Shown here piece by piece: positions 38,041-50,545 of a stretch of 64,000 bases of DNA. The DNA is taken from positions 1 through 64,000 of the forward strand of contig VXCM01000338.1 in the NCBI GenBank assembly GCA_014773175.1. Reading direction: 5' to 3'. The stretch comes from Lucifuga dentata (Eukaryota > Chordata > Actinopteri > Ophidiiformes > Bythitidae). Position 1 is the first letter of the stretch; each line of letters starts with the position of its first letter. The notes below the pieces were generated by a model that worked only from the letters and a program-made list of their open reading frames with translations, had not been told where the DNA came from and ran no database searches. The translations under genes and the position numbers were made by a program.

Positions 38041-38882
38041 TTCTGTCTCTTTGAATCCGGAGCGGAGCGCTCTGGGGTCCGGGTTTTCCATCTCTCCCCT
38101 CCCTATTTCCTCCTCGATTGCTACTAGTTTACCTTCACTTGTTCAGTCTTCTCTCTGAGAGGAGGAGGAAGAAGGACGATACTGTATGATTGGCCAGGCA
38201 GGGACTGGTAGTCCGGAGGCTGGCGTTGTGCGCCGCGTTGATCCCCGTGTTCTTGTTTACACCGTGAGGACAGGGACGAAGCCAGACACCCTGGAGCCAC
38301 AGCGGGCTCAGGAGTCCAGTCTGAAGCGCACACGGCCACCTGACAGCAGTTTCCCCTTGGTACTTAATCGTATGGTCTGAATTCCAAGTCTGGCTTTGCT
38401 GGGAATCGGGCTCCCTCGCCTCTGTTCATCCAGAGCCATGACGTGCTCAACTTTTTGGTGACTTTTGTGGCGCATCTGCGCTTATGGCTCCCCGTCAAGC
38501 CGGGCACAGGCGGAGCTGGAAAGGAACGCTACCTGGAATCGAACCGTAAAATTGTTCATTAATACCCAGGGGGGGTGTGTGTTCATTGGACCCCCTCAAA
38601 CTTTGATTACGGAAGGACGGAGGAAGATTTGCCATCTTTATCAGCAATCCTCAAGCTGTTCAGAGACGGATGTTTAGAGACGCAGCCTGTTTGCGTCAAG
38701 AGGCGAGAGCCAACTATTTACGACATTAAACTTCTTCTTGGTATTTGATTTTTATTTTCCTGTCACTCGTACATTTTAGAGGAAAAGACTTTGTTTGAGA
38801 AGCGCCGCTTGGTGCGTCGGTGTATTGCAGGTTACGCTGTGTTCGCAAACCGGGACGCTTCGCAGCAGCGTAGCCGGAAAAG
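38041..38882 (+). promoter_or_regulatory. Putative 5' UTR and proximal promoter of the signal-peptide gene
   Basis: This stretch is visibly richer in G+C and in CpG than the flanks (for example 38055-38085, 38220-38340, 38480-38540, 38800-38880). It leads directly into the signal-peptide exon. I see no convincing TATA box, so a dispersed CpG-type promoter is more likely. The transcription start cannot be placed. ATGs occur near 38438, 38484 and 38670, so a transcript starting upstream of them would carry upstream ORFs. It begins just after a GATA microsatellite (37898-37972), a possible upstream limit. Confidence 0.4.
38670..38729 (+). other. Upstream ORF, 19 codons, in the putative 5' UTR
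   Basis: An ATG at 38670 opens a 19-codon frame closed by TAA at 38727-38729. It ends 153 nt before the main ATG at 38883. The base at -3 is C, a weak context, so leaky scanning or reinitiation would be expected. It is the last ATG before the main start. It matters only if transcription begins upstream of it, which the sequence alone cannot show. Confidence 0.35.
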
Positions 38883-38970
38883 ATGCTCTCTGTTCGGATG
38901 CATCGTGAGCAAGGTCTCGGTCCTCTGCTGCTTCTCCTCCTGGTTGGAGGACAAGTCGTTTCTGGCACAG
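38883..38970 (+). CDS. First coding exon of a secreted or membrane protein (signal peptide), gene partial
   Basis: The exon is 88 nt: 29 codons plus one base, so intron phase 1. It starts at an ATG with A at -3, and an in-frame TAG lies only 12 nt upstream (38871-38873), which fixes the start. The peptide has a basic n-region (residues 1-13, with Arg5, His7, Arg8), a leucine-rich core (PLLLLLLVGG, residues 14-23) and a small-residue c-region ending VVSGT, with likely cleavage after VVS or VSG. It ends CACAG|GTAAGC, a strong donor. The next codon begins with G. A short signal-peptide exon followed by a very long first intron is typical of neuronal guidance and adhesion receptors. UNC5 netrin receptors have a similar first-exon ending (Gly-Thr then a codon starting with G) and a huge intron 1, but Eph receptors, receptor phosphatases and Ig-CAMs remain possible. 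The exon structure is seen; the family is a guess (about 0.2). Confidence 0.6.
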
Positions 38971-39371
38971 GTAAGCTTGATTTCAGCGTGGACTTTACTC
39001 AGTGGAAGTGAAAATGTGCTTATGTGCCATGACCGCAGCCTTTATGAAACACACTTTTACGCGCGCGTATAGATATGGGTCTTGGTTGCTTTCAGATTAA
39101 TTCCAACCATTAGGAAAATAAATAGAATTTGTGCTATTTTCTAAAAATGTGGGAACCTTGAATTTAATTATAGTTTAATTTCTGATCCATTAGAAGTAGA
39201 TGCGTGTTGATTGTTTAATTAAAAGCAACGGTGTGTGTGGAAGCCTGCTGACCAACACTTGTAACCTAAAGCAATGTGTCGAGTACAGTAGAGGAGGCAG
39301 GAGCTCTCCTTTTCTACTTGGAGCGGAAAAATCAAACTCCCCCGTTGCGCAGGGAGTAATTAAGGTTTTGN

Positions 39372-39391
39372 AAAAAAAAAAAAAAAAAAAA
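39372..39391. repeat. Poly-A tract after gap base
   Basis: N at 39371 followed by about 20 A, 400 bp inside the putative intron. Confidence 0.85.
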
Positions 39392-42300
39392 GACACATTT
39401 GCTGTGCTTAAGGTGAACAGATTTTTCCCAGGGGAGATACAGCTAAATTTACGGATGACACGTGTCTTAGCTAAAGTTGTATATTGAAACACTGGATGAT
39501 GCTGATCATAAATGTTTAAACATTACTTTATTAGTCATGGGATTACAGAGCCAAAGAACATTGCAGGCTTTGATCAGGGCAGAGCAGACTTTTATCATTA
39601 GATTGTCCTGTGTTAATGCCATCAAAGGCTGCAGCCAGCTCTAATGGAGATGAAATCAGTTGGCACACTGGGCAACTCACTCTTGGTGAGCCAATTTGAC
39701 AGGACCTGGATACCAAGGTGACACTGCCCAGTGCAACGTTCCGTTAATGGTTTCCTTTGGTGTGGCCTAGTGGTTTGCCTGGATCTTTCCTCCCTCCCAT
39801 TGTCAAATCAGATTCAAATATAAGGCAGATATCTGAGGGTTTTTAGCGGATTTTGCATTAAGCTCTGTTTACAGTAGGAAAAAAAAGAGCAATGAGTGCA
39901 GAGTTACAGAGCTTTAACAAAGGCCACTTCAAGAAATAAATCACAAGAAATAAACTCTCTGGTGAAGAACATCATTTTTCCAATTGAAAGGTAATCTTGT
40001 AGGGGGAGGGGGGAATACACTACCCATGTGTCCAGGTCTGTGGATATTACTTTGGATGTCATTAAGAACCCCTGTTTTACTTCTCAAGGTCCTTATGTGT
40101 GTATTTTTCCCCAGAACAGCCGGAGCAGAAAAGCAGCTTACGTTTATTAAAATTGTGGAGTGTTCCAAAATCCTCACACTAGGAATGAGAAACAGTGGAG
40201 GATTGCAGTGAGGTCCTGTTAGGGGAGGAGAGCAGGGAGGAGGGGACATCATGGGACAATAGCTCAGTGTGCCCCAGTAAAGTTTCTATCTGGGAGGGAG
40301 GAAGGCCAAGATATATTTAGGAAATGCATGATGGGACAGACAGATTGCATTTATCTTCTCTCCCATTATGTGTATACCTTTTCTCCACACCTCCCATCTC
40401 TCCTGTCTCGGTCTGTGCCTGTATGGTGGATGTGCTGAGCTCACATTTTTGCTATGGTGCTCCTTTCTGTGTTGACATACACATTAATTACCTCGGCTGC
40501 CAGGAACACTTGTCTGGAGTAACTTCCCTGCTGGCCATTGTCTCTCCCAGTGTGTGTGTGTGTGTGTGTACATGGTTATTATTAATGACTTCATCAGAAT
40601 TAGAAAAACCGACATACGGAGAGTGTGTTTGTGACAGATCAGGATTAAGTGGAGATGACCAGGTGCCCAGTACGTGCTGGTGGGGAGGAGGTGGAGAGGA
40701 GGAGGGGAGGAGATCGGTGTCCGGACTGAGAGGTCGAGACAGGAGGAGAATGGGGCAGGAGGGGAGCGAAGGGGCAGTTGAGTGTTCAGAGTTAGGAAGC
40801 GTAGCATGTCAGACACTCCCATAGAGGGCTGACTGAATGGTGACAGTCCTCCAGGATGTGTCATCTCATTGTGTTCAGTGTGGGACTTCTAAAGATTCGT
40901 ACAGTGGCTCTGAGAAAAATAAATGCAGAATATCACATCCCCTCAAAATGATACGTGAGCGAGTAAAAAGAGACTGAAATAGCTGTTGCTCTGCAGGTTT
41001 AGTCGGAGGGATTTTGCCGTATGAATTGCAGATGTACGAAAAGAGAGGAATGTGACAACAAAGCTAATCTCACACAAACACCAAAGTAGATTTGGCTTCA
41101 AAGATGCTCAGCAGATTGAGATGTCAGATTAGATTACAGTGTCTCTGAAACACGCAGTCAAAACAAAATGCTGCCAGGCTGTTGCATCTGCAGAGATTTG
41201 GGCAGGTGGTTGCACACCCTGGTAGATAAACAGACAGACAGCTCTGGGCCATGTCATGGACTAGACTAGTTCCTGAGGCAAGTTCTGCATGTAGGCAGAC
41301 CAGACTAGGCCACACTCTGTCCCGAAGTAGTGCATTAGTTTTATGGCCATCAGGCGGCAGGGGATGGGATCGCTGGCCAGCCACGGCCCTCTCTTGCTGT
41401 ATTATTCATATGTGCAAAGTGGTCTTTGTTAATATTTAAAATGTGCTTATGATGCTCAGATCCTTGACATTGCATCAGAGACAGAAGAGGAGAATAAAGT
41501 GGGAGGGGAACATCTGCTCGGTTCTCATCAGCATAACTGACCTGGAAGGCAGCAGGGGGTGGCGAACGGTTTTAGAGTACCAATAGGCATTTATAGACTA
41601 GATAAAAGACTGGCAGTTGAAGCAACTGCAGCCAAGAGCTGTTGCAGAGGATGCATGTGTGTGTGAACTAAACAAGGAGAAGGGTTACGCAGGGTAATGC
41701 GATCCATCTGAAAGTAGAAAAAAGAGAGTTGGAAGAGGAATAAATCCGTGAGAGACACATTGAGATAGATTGATCTCAGGGCATAGCTTTTAAATATCCT
41801 TTATGAGGAAAAGAACGATGAAGAAAACTCCATAGCAGTGGCATTCAAGCATCATTAAGTCTCTGGCACAGGCCAGAGATTGAGGCAATGAGAGGGGGAA
41901 AAATACTTGGAAAAAACAAGAGGAAGGGAAATTAGCGCAGAGGGACCAGGCTAAAACTAGGAAAGCAGCCGTAGAAACCGTGGTTAAGAGAGAAAGATAT
42001 TGAAGCGGAGGGATGTGGAGAGCGGAAAGTGAAAAAGAGACACAAATCCACCAAGGGGATGTTTTTATTAAGGCTCTTATCGATGGAGAGAGCTCACAGT
42101 ATTAAGAGTAGACATGTTTAATGCTTTGCCGATACTGAGCATGTTAGGCTGGACCATAAATCTGCAGCGAACAGCAAAGGCTCTGCAGGAGGGCAGAGCA
42201 GCCAGGCAAATGGAGGAGGGAGCTGACTATAAAGAATGGAAAGTGGAATTAGTAGCAGAAGAAAGTTTTGTGGAGAGAAGGTGGATAAATATAGTTTTAA

Positions 42301-43288
42301 GCACGGGTCATTAGTGTCGTCTTTAGAAGACAATATGTCCTGAAAGTGTTTAGAATCTGGTGATTGTAATAGCTTAATCAATACTGTTCAACCTGCCATC
42401 TTTTCTAATTATATGACCATGCCTCTTTTAAAAGTGTATACAAATATGTGAATACCATCAAGTGAAGCTATTAAATATTTAATGTCATGTTCTTGGCTTC
42501 TGTATAAAAATATCTTCTTTACCCAATATCAGACGGTTCCTTCTTCATATGTCCTTTCATATATGTGGTGATGAATACGCCGGAATATTTTAATTACACC
42601 AAATGTTTAAAGCCATTGATGTTTGAATTTTGAGTCGGAAAATGTGTTTTTTGCCAAGGTCACAAGAGTTACTGCATTTCACCATTAAACACACAGCACA
42701 TTTCAGTCTGTCCGTGTGTTTTGAAGGAAATTATGCTGTATTAGTTTCAAAGCATAAGTAGTTGGCTCAGGTCTTGAGGATAAAGTTGAGTCTGGAGTGA
42801 GAGAGAGATGAAGATGGATGGACCAGGGGTGGAGGGAGGGAGAGTTTCAGTGGCAGATGGAAGCTGTAGTGGCTGGGCCGGTGGGATGGGGTACCCCCTG
42901 CCCCTCTATCCTCCCCTGTGGGGGAAGATGGGTGGGGCAGACAGGGAAACAGGAAGAAAACCTCTGTGGGGTTCCATTGTGCTTTAGATGAATAGGAGAC
43001 TCCAGAGAGCTTTTTCGGCCCTTGTGTGTGTGTGTGTGTGGGNGTGAGGGGGACCTCAGAACACACACACACTCAACACTCATTCCTAACTTCAGCAGGA
43101 GCAAAACTAGTGTGTGTGTGTGTTTGTGCATTCATGTTTATAGGTCATGTATCACTGTTGCACAATCACACCTTTATAGGGAAAAGGCCACACCTGCCTG
43201 TGTCAGCTCAAGAATCTGCTTCTCTAATTACCATAATGACTGATATGCTAAGACATGCTCGGTGACATCTGACATCAAAAACACAGCA

Positions 43289-43417
43289 CACACACACACA
43301 CACACACACACAGACTCACACACACACACCCATATATATGCAAAATGAAGCCNCACACACACACACACACACACACAGACTCACACACACACACCCATAT
43401 ATATGCAAAATGAAGCC
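43289..43417. repeat. CA tract with exact 64-bp direct repeat flanking a gap base
   Basis: 43289-43352 and 43354-43417 are identical (CA run, GACTCACACAC, CCATATATATGC, AAAATGAAGCC), separated by N at 43353. Probable unmerged contig overlap within a CA microsatellite. Confidence 0.9.
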
Positions 43418-43948
43418 ACATCCTCTGATGAAGAGGTACCATTTGTGTGTATAATGGTGGAAAACCTGCTGGGTCACCAGGGAGGAGTGAGTGAGCAAGT
43501 GGAGGAATTTCATTTAAGATCTCAGCAGCACTCTGAGCATCGTGACCAATAGGATCAGGATTCACTATGGGGGGTCATACTAGATCCGAACAGCCCCCTC
43601 ACCCTAAGATGGACACACACACACACACACAGTAAAACTAGTAGCTGTTTGGTCTATAGATCAGAGGCAGCGTCAGCACTTGATTGACTGTGCTGTGGTC
43701 CAGCACTCTGCATGTGTCCTCCTCTGAAAAAGGAGGTTGTCAGGCTTTGTAGATTCTCCTCATCTTCTTAGCAGAGATTTTTTTGCCTTCAAAAGGCACT
43801 TGAGCCAAGACCATTCAGAGCTTCGACCATAGCCAATCTGTTAAATGTGTATGTGAGTGTGTATGTGTCAGTGTGTGGTGTAATAATAAGCTTCTTGCTG
43901 TCAGGATAGGAGATGGTAGGTTAATGGACAATAACAGCATACTTAAGG

Positions 43949-44422
43949 TTTTTCTCCTACCTTCCACACTGCTATTGGTTTCAGGTTATTCCAGTATGCT
44001 ATTAAAATCAACTTGTAGAAACTTAAAATGTGCTTAAGATATGTAATCCATTCCAGTGAACACTATGTCTATTAAGATTTTCTGTCAACTTCATTTAACT
44101 GATCCAACACGGGACTGCACGGAAGACAATGTACAACATACCTCCGCCAAGAAATATAGTCCCAGGAGAAGACGACTTTTACAGAGAAATTAAAAATTAT
44201 CCCTTCTACATTTAGACTTATGTGGTAGCAGACGAAACACTGAATTTTAGGTGTGTGTATCACCTGAACATTTCATTTTGAAAGAATAGAGGATTTAGCA
44301 AAATAACAGGAAAACTACAAATATGGTATTATGTTTTGGAAATGGTTTATCAGTAACATAACATGGATGCGGGTAATATTTATTGGGCTTAAGCAGGCAA
44401 AATATATGGTATGGTCCTTTAA
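43949..44422 (-). mobile_element. TTAA MITE, left part lost (copy 6)
   Basis: The right end is intact: GGTATGGTCCT-TTAA at 44422. The interior is in inverted orientation (TCCTACCTTCCA, TTGGTTTCAGGTTATTCC, ATTAAAATCAACTTGTAG, AATATAGTCCCAGGAG, GATTTAGCAAAATAACAGG). It has the GGGTAATATTTATTGGGC subfamily variant. Confidence 0.8.
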
Positions 44423-44718
44423 AGTGAATTCATGCTACATACTATGCTATCTATTGCTCACAAAATCTGCAGATCAGATGCAAGTTGGTGCTCGCTTGTG
44501 AGCCCAAAACCCAACATTAGAGACTCACCGATTTGTCACAGATGCCTGAGAGATCTCTACAGGATAAAGATCTGGACCTGTTGGGGAGTCCAAATTGTAT
44601 ATTATAAGAAGTGCTGTGACCGGCAAAGACCGCAGAGACGAACCACAGCCAATGGGAGCACGAGATGTGGATTTGACGGGTAAGGAGTTGTAACATCTGC
44701 AACTCAACATGTGCATTC

Positions 44719-44756
44719 TTTTTTTTTTTTTTTTTTTNTTTTTTTTTTTTTTTTTT
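44719..44756. repeat. Poly-T tract with gap base
   Basis: 19 T, N at 44738, 18 T. Confidence 0.9.
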
Positions 44757-45836
44757 CTGTAAATCAGTGACCAAACAACTTGGTTTGCTACAAAAGTCTG
44801 TCATTTACATGGTCTTGCGTTATCTCCTCCATCACTTGTCATTTGTGTCTGTGACTAAACATAGTTTGGAGACCAGACATTCCAGTTGAAGATTCCTCTC
44901 GGTGAAAGATCTTGTAATTCGTGACCCGTCACTGATCAGTCATGTTGTTTACCATCCACTGTAACTTCAAGATACCAATTACAAGACAGAAAGCCGTGTA
45001 TTACATTGTATGAACACTAAAGTAACCCGATGATGTGAAGTGTGTGCGTCACCTTACTTGGTGTTTCTCTGACTTCCTCTTATGAATTTAGCATTTAAAG
45101 CTAAATTTAGAAAGTACCACGACCTGTCCTCGTTTTCCTTCCTCTTCCTTGAATTTCTTGATAGTCTTATCAGGTGTACTCATAGCCACATAGTCTCATA
45201 CATACCGACCTCATCCATGTCTTTCTCATTCATCTTTTCTTTTTTTTTTTCAGTTAGCTCCCTGGTGGAGTTTGGGAATTGCTCTTTAGAAGGCACCGTG
45301 AAGAATCCCATTTCTCTGAGTGTAATGCTTATTAGGGTCCCATCTGCCCTCAGGGTACTTATGAATGTGTGGGGGGTGTTTGGTTTGTCTTCAGTAGGTT
45401 AAAAAAAAAAAAAAGTGGGGTGGGCTTTGTCATGCTTCTGTATAAATGAATGTGGGTGTCACTGGGGGCTTGTGTGAAGTGGGATGGTGCTCTTAAGACT
45501 GCAAAGCACACACTGAGCAGCTGGTGTGTCTAAAGTAGGGGAATGACACACAGACCTCCCCGGAGAGACGGGGATCCGAGCGTACATGCATGTGTGTGAC
45601 TTGGGGAGAAAACGGAAATGATTTTGTGTCCTTCTGTCTGCGTGGCGGGCAGCTAGGCAACAGCAGGACTTTCAGGCAGCTTACTTTTTTTTTTCTTCTT
45701 GTGTTTCAAATCAAGGGGAATGGTGCTTAGAGAGAGAGTGTGTATGTTTGCCTCGCTAACACACCGTCCTTCTCAATAATGGAGCAGTGATTGGTGATTG
45801 GCCACTTAATTAGAGGTCAATAGCAACACATTCAGA

Positions 45837-45864
45837 CTCTCCTCTCCTCTCCTCTCCTCTCCTC
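45837..45864. repeat. (CTCCT)n pentanucleotide repeat
   Basis: About five and a half CTCCT units. Confidence 0.9.
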
Positions 45865-47701
45865 TTTTCAGCCACACTTTGAGCCTCCACGACGTTGCCA
45901 AAGGAAGAGGTCTGTCATGCAGTATCTAGCTTTATCCCTAAAACATATGCAGATAAACACATGCACACACACACACAAACGGGGACAATAATCCCTGTTT
46001 CTGCTCAGACATTCTTGGATCACAACCATGGCAAAGAGAAGCGCAAAAGAATGAAATCTGCCCTCATCCACCTTTTCCTCCATCCATCTCCAGCTCCAGG
46101 ATTAATTCTTATTTCTCCGAGGCTTTGACTGGGAACCTCCAAACTCTGTAAAGATTCTGTTCTCGCCTTGGATGCAGGTCTTAATCAAGGGCTGACAGGC
46201 TTGTCTTGGCTGGGTGTGTGTGTGTGTGATGGCTGTACGCCGATGTGCAGCCAGTTGTATTACTTAGGTATTACACTTGTTTCTGCATAGGTCATGGTAG
46301 GGTCACAATAGTCTCAATCAGCAAACGGCTCTTACACACACCCATCTTTCTTTCTCTCTCTGGCAGCCTTTCTGATTGCACAGAAGGAAACCTCTTCTGG
46401 TACATTTACCAGGTGTGTGTGCTGCAAAAACGCCACTAGCTATCCATTTTTTTTTTTTTAAATGAACGCCACATGCTAAGTGTTGGCTGAGGTCTACTTT
46501 ATGTGGCAGATGTACCGGCGTGTAATTAAGGTTACGTTTAGGTGTATGAGCTCACATGCATGAAGTCAGTCAGTCAGCATGTGTGTGTGTGTGTGCGTGC
46601 GTGTATCAAGCCTCTTACCTGCTGCTGACCAGATGGGCGCAACAGTCGACCTCACGCTCACCTCTCTTCCCCTCTGCTTAGATTAGCTAAAGTACAGCCC
46701 ACAACCTACACATTGGCCACCCATCTCTCTCTCTCTCTCCCCCCCCCAGCACACCATCCCCTGCACACAAGCCCTCATTCTTCACACAGGATATTTAGGA
46801 TTATAATTTTCTATTTGTGTGTGTGTCTAGTTGGGCAGCACCCGCGGCTCGCTGTTTATGGGGATTATGAAAGCAGATGGACAGCCATGCTGACTGGTGC
46901 GGGTTCATTAACTCGGGTGTCTGCTCCGGCTCCTCTGCTGCTGGTGCTGCTGTTGCTCGGCTTCACTTACCTCCAATCCACTCAGCAACAAGAGGTGGCG
47001 TGCGCAAGTGTGTAAGTGTGTGTCATAAAGGTAACTCAGGTATAGAAGGCTTGGCACAAAGACAAATAAAATGCATAATATAGATGTTTGCTGACCAGAG
47101 TAGAAAGTGAACTTGGAGTTTCTTGGATTGCGTTAGCGATGCACTGGCCTCTTTCATTTCAACTTGAACTACATTCAAGATTGAAGTAATTTTTGTCATT
47201 TTGTCTGTTAAACAAGAACCTTTATGCATGAAAAGCAGCAAGAGAAAAATGTTTCGTGTAATCAAAGCACCGGCTGATGAGCTGGATTGTTATTTAGCTG
47301 GATATATTCTGCAAAAGACTATTTCAGAGTTCTGCTGGTGGAGATGGATAGGTATAGTTATAGTGGGTCATTAAACACAGCAGTTTCTCTCTGTCTATAG
47401 CTTCAACCTTCACGCTGCTGCCAGCCCCTGCCCTCCTCCTACGCTGCTCAATAAAAGCAACACGGATCACACAGGGACAGACAGACGTACCTGTGGAGAG
47501 CCAGACAGACAAACAGACGGACTGGCAGGTTCCTATAGGCAGATGGGTTGTTTGGAGCCCCTCAGAGGCCTCGGCACCATCAGACAGACGGACAGAGGAG
47601 TATAGTCAGGCAGCCAGTATCTTGGCAGGGATGCGATCGGGGCAACAAGAAAACAGGAAAAAGTACAAACTAGAAGGGCGGAACTATCCTAGATGAAATG
47701 T

Positions 47702-48105
47702 ATCTTGTTCTAATAATATACTGACCTAAAGGGAAAGAATGAACTATTCTAACAATAGGATTTAATTCCTTTGTTTATCATAAGAAACTATTTTATATGA
47801 ATTAGAACCACTTTGCACCTATTGATGGTCTATCATGGGATGAATATGTCTGATTTTTACATTGAGATTGGTGTATTGCTTTTGAAGACAAAACAAAAAA
47901 AAAGAAAGCCATCTCCCAGTGATAAATTAAAAAAAAAAAAATCCTGGATCAGCTTCTGGATCTGGATTGGCACCAAAATTTAAGGCTCTTCCATTAAAGC
48001 CTTCAGTTTTTTACTTTATAGTTATCCTGCTAACACATAATCAAGCAAACAAGCCGACCAAGAGACGTGGGTGAAAACTAAACTCCTTGGCGGAGATAAT
48101 TAGCA
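47702..48105 (+). mobile_element. Teleost retroposon (copy 3, about 400 bp)
   Basis: Starts CTTGTTCTAATAATATACTG, as in 5441. Near the end it has CCTGGATC, GGCACCAAAATTTAAGG, TCCTGCTAACACATAATCAAG and AAACTCCTTGGCGGAGATAATTA. The equal start-to-tail spacing in both copies (about 400 bp) supports one element with these ends. Confidence 0.72.
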
Positions 48106-48425
48106 GGATTTTAGTCTCATCCCTTTAGAACACAGGTGTGGCTTTAAGCTTTTGTCATTCCTGTTTGACATCTTTGTCAACTGTATGATAAAGCAGCAAT
48201 TCTAAGCTCATTTTGACATAAACAGAACATCCCAAAATAAATCCAGAAAAGCGGATTCTGCACGCAGCGGTAAGTGCTTTGTGCCCACAGTATTAAAAAC
48301 AAAATACCGATCTCTCAGATTACCACCTCAATATTATTTCAAAAGGAATGGGAGCTCATTAAAAGTGAGTCTGGTGTTTTGGTCCTTGTACCCTGCAGAG
48401 TAAATAATGTTTGTAGTGGAAAAAT

Positions 48426-48474
48426 GTCTTTGCAGTTGGGATTTTTGTAGTGGAAAAATCCCAACTGCAAAGAC
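48426..48474. repeat. Perfect 21-bp hairpin with adjacent direct repeat
   Basis: 48426-48446 and 48454-48474 are exact reverse complements with a 7-nt loop (GTAGTGG). TTGTAGTGGAAAAAT also occurs as a direct repeat at 48411-48425 and 48445-48459. An inverted copy joined to a direct repeat is the signature of a replication template switch. Confidence 0.85.
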
Positions 48475-48862
48475 GTTAACTTCAGCGCTGCTCAGACCCT
48501 TTGTGATGAGGTGAAGGAGGCTTTTGTTCGATTAAGGCTCAGAGTCTGGCAACGGCAGATGGAAATAGAACCTTTACATTTGTATGTCCATGTCCACCCA
48601 CGCCTCTGCTGGTGCCTGTGTGTGTTTGTGTGTGTGGGAGCTTGCATGGTGTCACACGAGAATCCTGTTGCTCACTGTGTCCCTCTTTGTGCTCTTGTGA
48701 GCGTGAGCGTGAGTGACAGTTATACAGTGGTGTGGAGTGTGTAAATCACCTCCCCTCAAAGCTCGCAGCAGTGGGCCTTACATTAGCACAACAATTTACA
48801 CATCTGTCCTGAGGCAAAGAACAGACAACTCGGAGAATAATGGAAACCTCGGCTGAAGAGAC

Positions 48863-48866
<4 letters not shown>

Positions 48867-48908
<42 letters not shown>
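48867..48908. repeat. (GT)21 microsatellite
   Basis: Uninterrupted GT followed by GAGAGA. Confidence 0.96.
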
Positions 48909-48917
<9 letters not shown>

Positions 48918-50545
48918 AATAGAGTTTGGGAGAGAGGTAGAATGAACTCTGTAAACAAGACACAGAGGAGGTTTATTAAAACCCCACCACCACTCACTGT
49001 CCTTTTGTCCTCTTTTTCTCTCTGTCCCTCACGTCCTCTCCCCCTCTTTCAGTCACAGCAGCGATTACATGCCTCTGTCTCTCTCGTCTTTCATCTCTCT
49101 CTGTGAGGAGGAGAGGAATGAAGGTCTTCTGGCGTGTAATTACACAGAGACATCCCGGATGAGGGCGTCTGTCTCCACAAACAAAAAGCAGCCCCCCTCC
49201 CTAACTACCTCTTGATAGTGGGAAGATCTAAAAGGAGACGTTTAACTGCCTTTGATCCACTGCAGGGCCCCTTGTCTCTTTACCTGCCACTTATGGAGGC
49301 CTAATAAGTACTATCACAAGTCTATTTATTTCATTAGAAGCGGTGACACTAACATATGCTTGGCTCCGTTCCAGCACCGTGGGAATGAAATACACAGCTC
49401 CTCCATTCATTTTAAGCGCGGAGTCATAATCATGACACATTTACAGGCTGGTGTTCCAATCTCACCCATGAGTCATATTGCTGAATGATTATGGAAGAGC
49501 TGATTTTTATGGGCTTACATTGGTATTGGCTCAACCTCTAATTGGCCCAAAGCACATTTGCATTCTGGGAAGGTAATAATGGGGCTCTTTGGAGGCACTT
49601 AAAACGAGGAAGTCATTGCACTCTGACTTAATTCTGCTCATAGAAGTGCTGATGCCTCCAGATGGCTTTTTTACTGAGTGTGATATGGCCATTTTGTGTG
49701 CATGATCATACACTTACTTGACACTTGGGGAATAGCTAACTTTCAAGCAATGCCACCAGTCCCTTGTTATGCATTTTAGCATTAAAATGTCTTTAATGCA
49801 ACTTTTTTTTTTTTTTTTTTTTTACAGTCTCAGCAGCGGATAAATGCAATTAAACCTTGGTAATAGGACATGCTCACAAAAAGAAAATAGGTGCTGATAC
49901 AAACGGGTTATTCGGTCACAAATCTACAAGTTGCAGAACTGAAGGCCGCTAGAGGTCATCCGCTGTGGTTGAACATTCAGAAAAGGTCATAAAGGTCAAG
50001 CAGCTCCCTGTTTGAGAGTTGCGGTTTGACTGAATGTCTTTAACGTGTCTTTCTCCTTGTGTAAATCCGCCTCTATTCATCGGGAGTTAACTGTTTCTCT
50101 GAACTCGCTGGGAGATGAAGTGAGCGTTCTGGTGCAGCTCAAACAGATTTGGCATCAGACAATAGAATGGGGTCTACTACTGCTCTTAGCTGAGGCTGCT
50201 GAATGGGCTGTGAATAGAGCCGGAGCGGTGCAGCCATACAGCTGCTGGACAATAGACTGGGAACAGAAAGACAGCAGTGACCTGGAGGTCTGATCAGGCC
50301 CTGTCCGCTCTGACCCCTGAACCTTCACCATGTCAGCTCAGCACAGGGAACACCATAACATAGGCACTCCACTAAGTCAGCAAATCAGCACCAAAGCACA
50401 AGCGGGAGCAGGGGTGTAGCACCTAATTTTGGGGCCTGGGCACAGCAGCGTATGTGGGTCCCCCTATTAATTTTCAGCAAGTTTGGTGGTCTGCTCATGG
50501 GAGAACAAAAGAAAAGGAATGCAATATAGAGCTTTAGCACTCTCA

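Noticed and set aside
38791..39072. 93-codon frame overlapping the signal-peptide exon in another phase
   Set aside because: It starts with TTG, not ATG, and crosses the splice donor. The signal-peptide frame fits far better.
40324..40824. 166-codon + frame inside the putative intron
   Set aside because: Low-complexity Gly/Glu/Arg from a purine-rich tract, and Val-Cys from a GT tract. It overlaps a 126-codon frame on the other strand.
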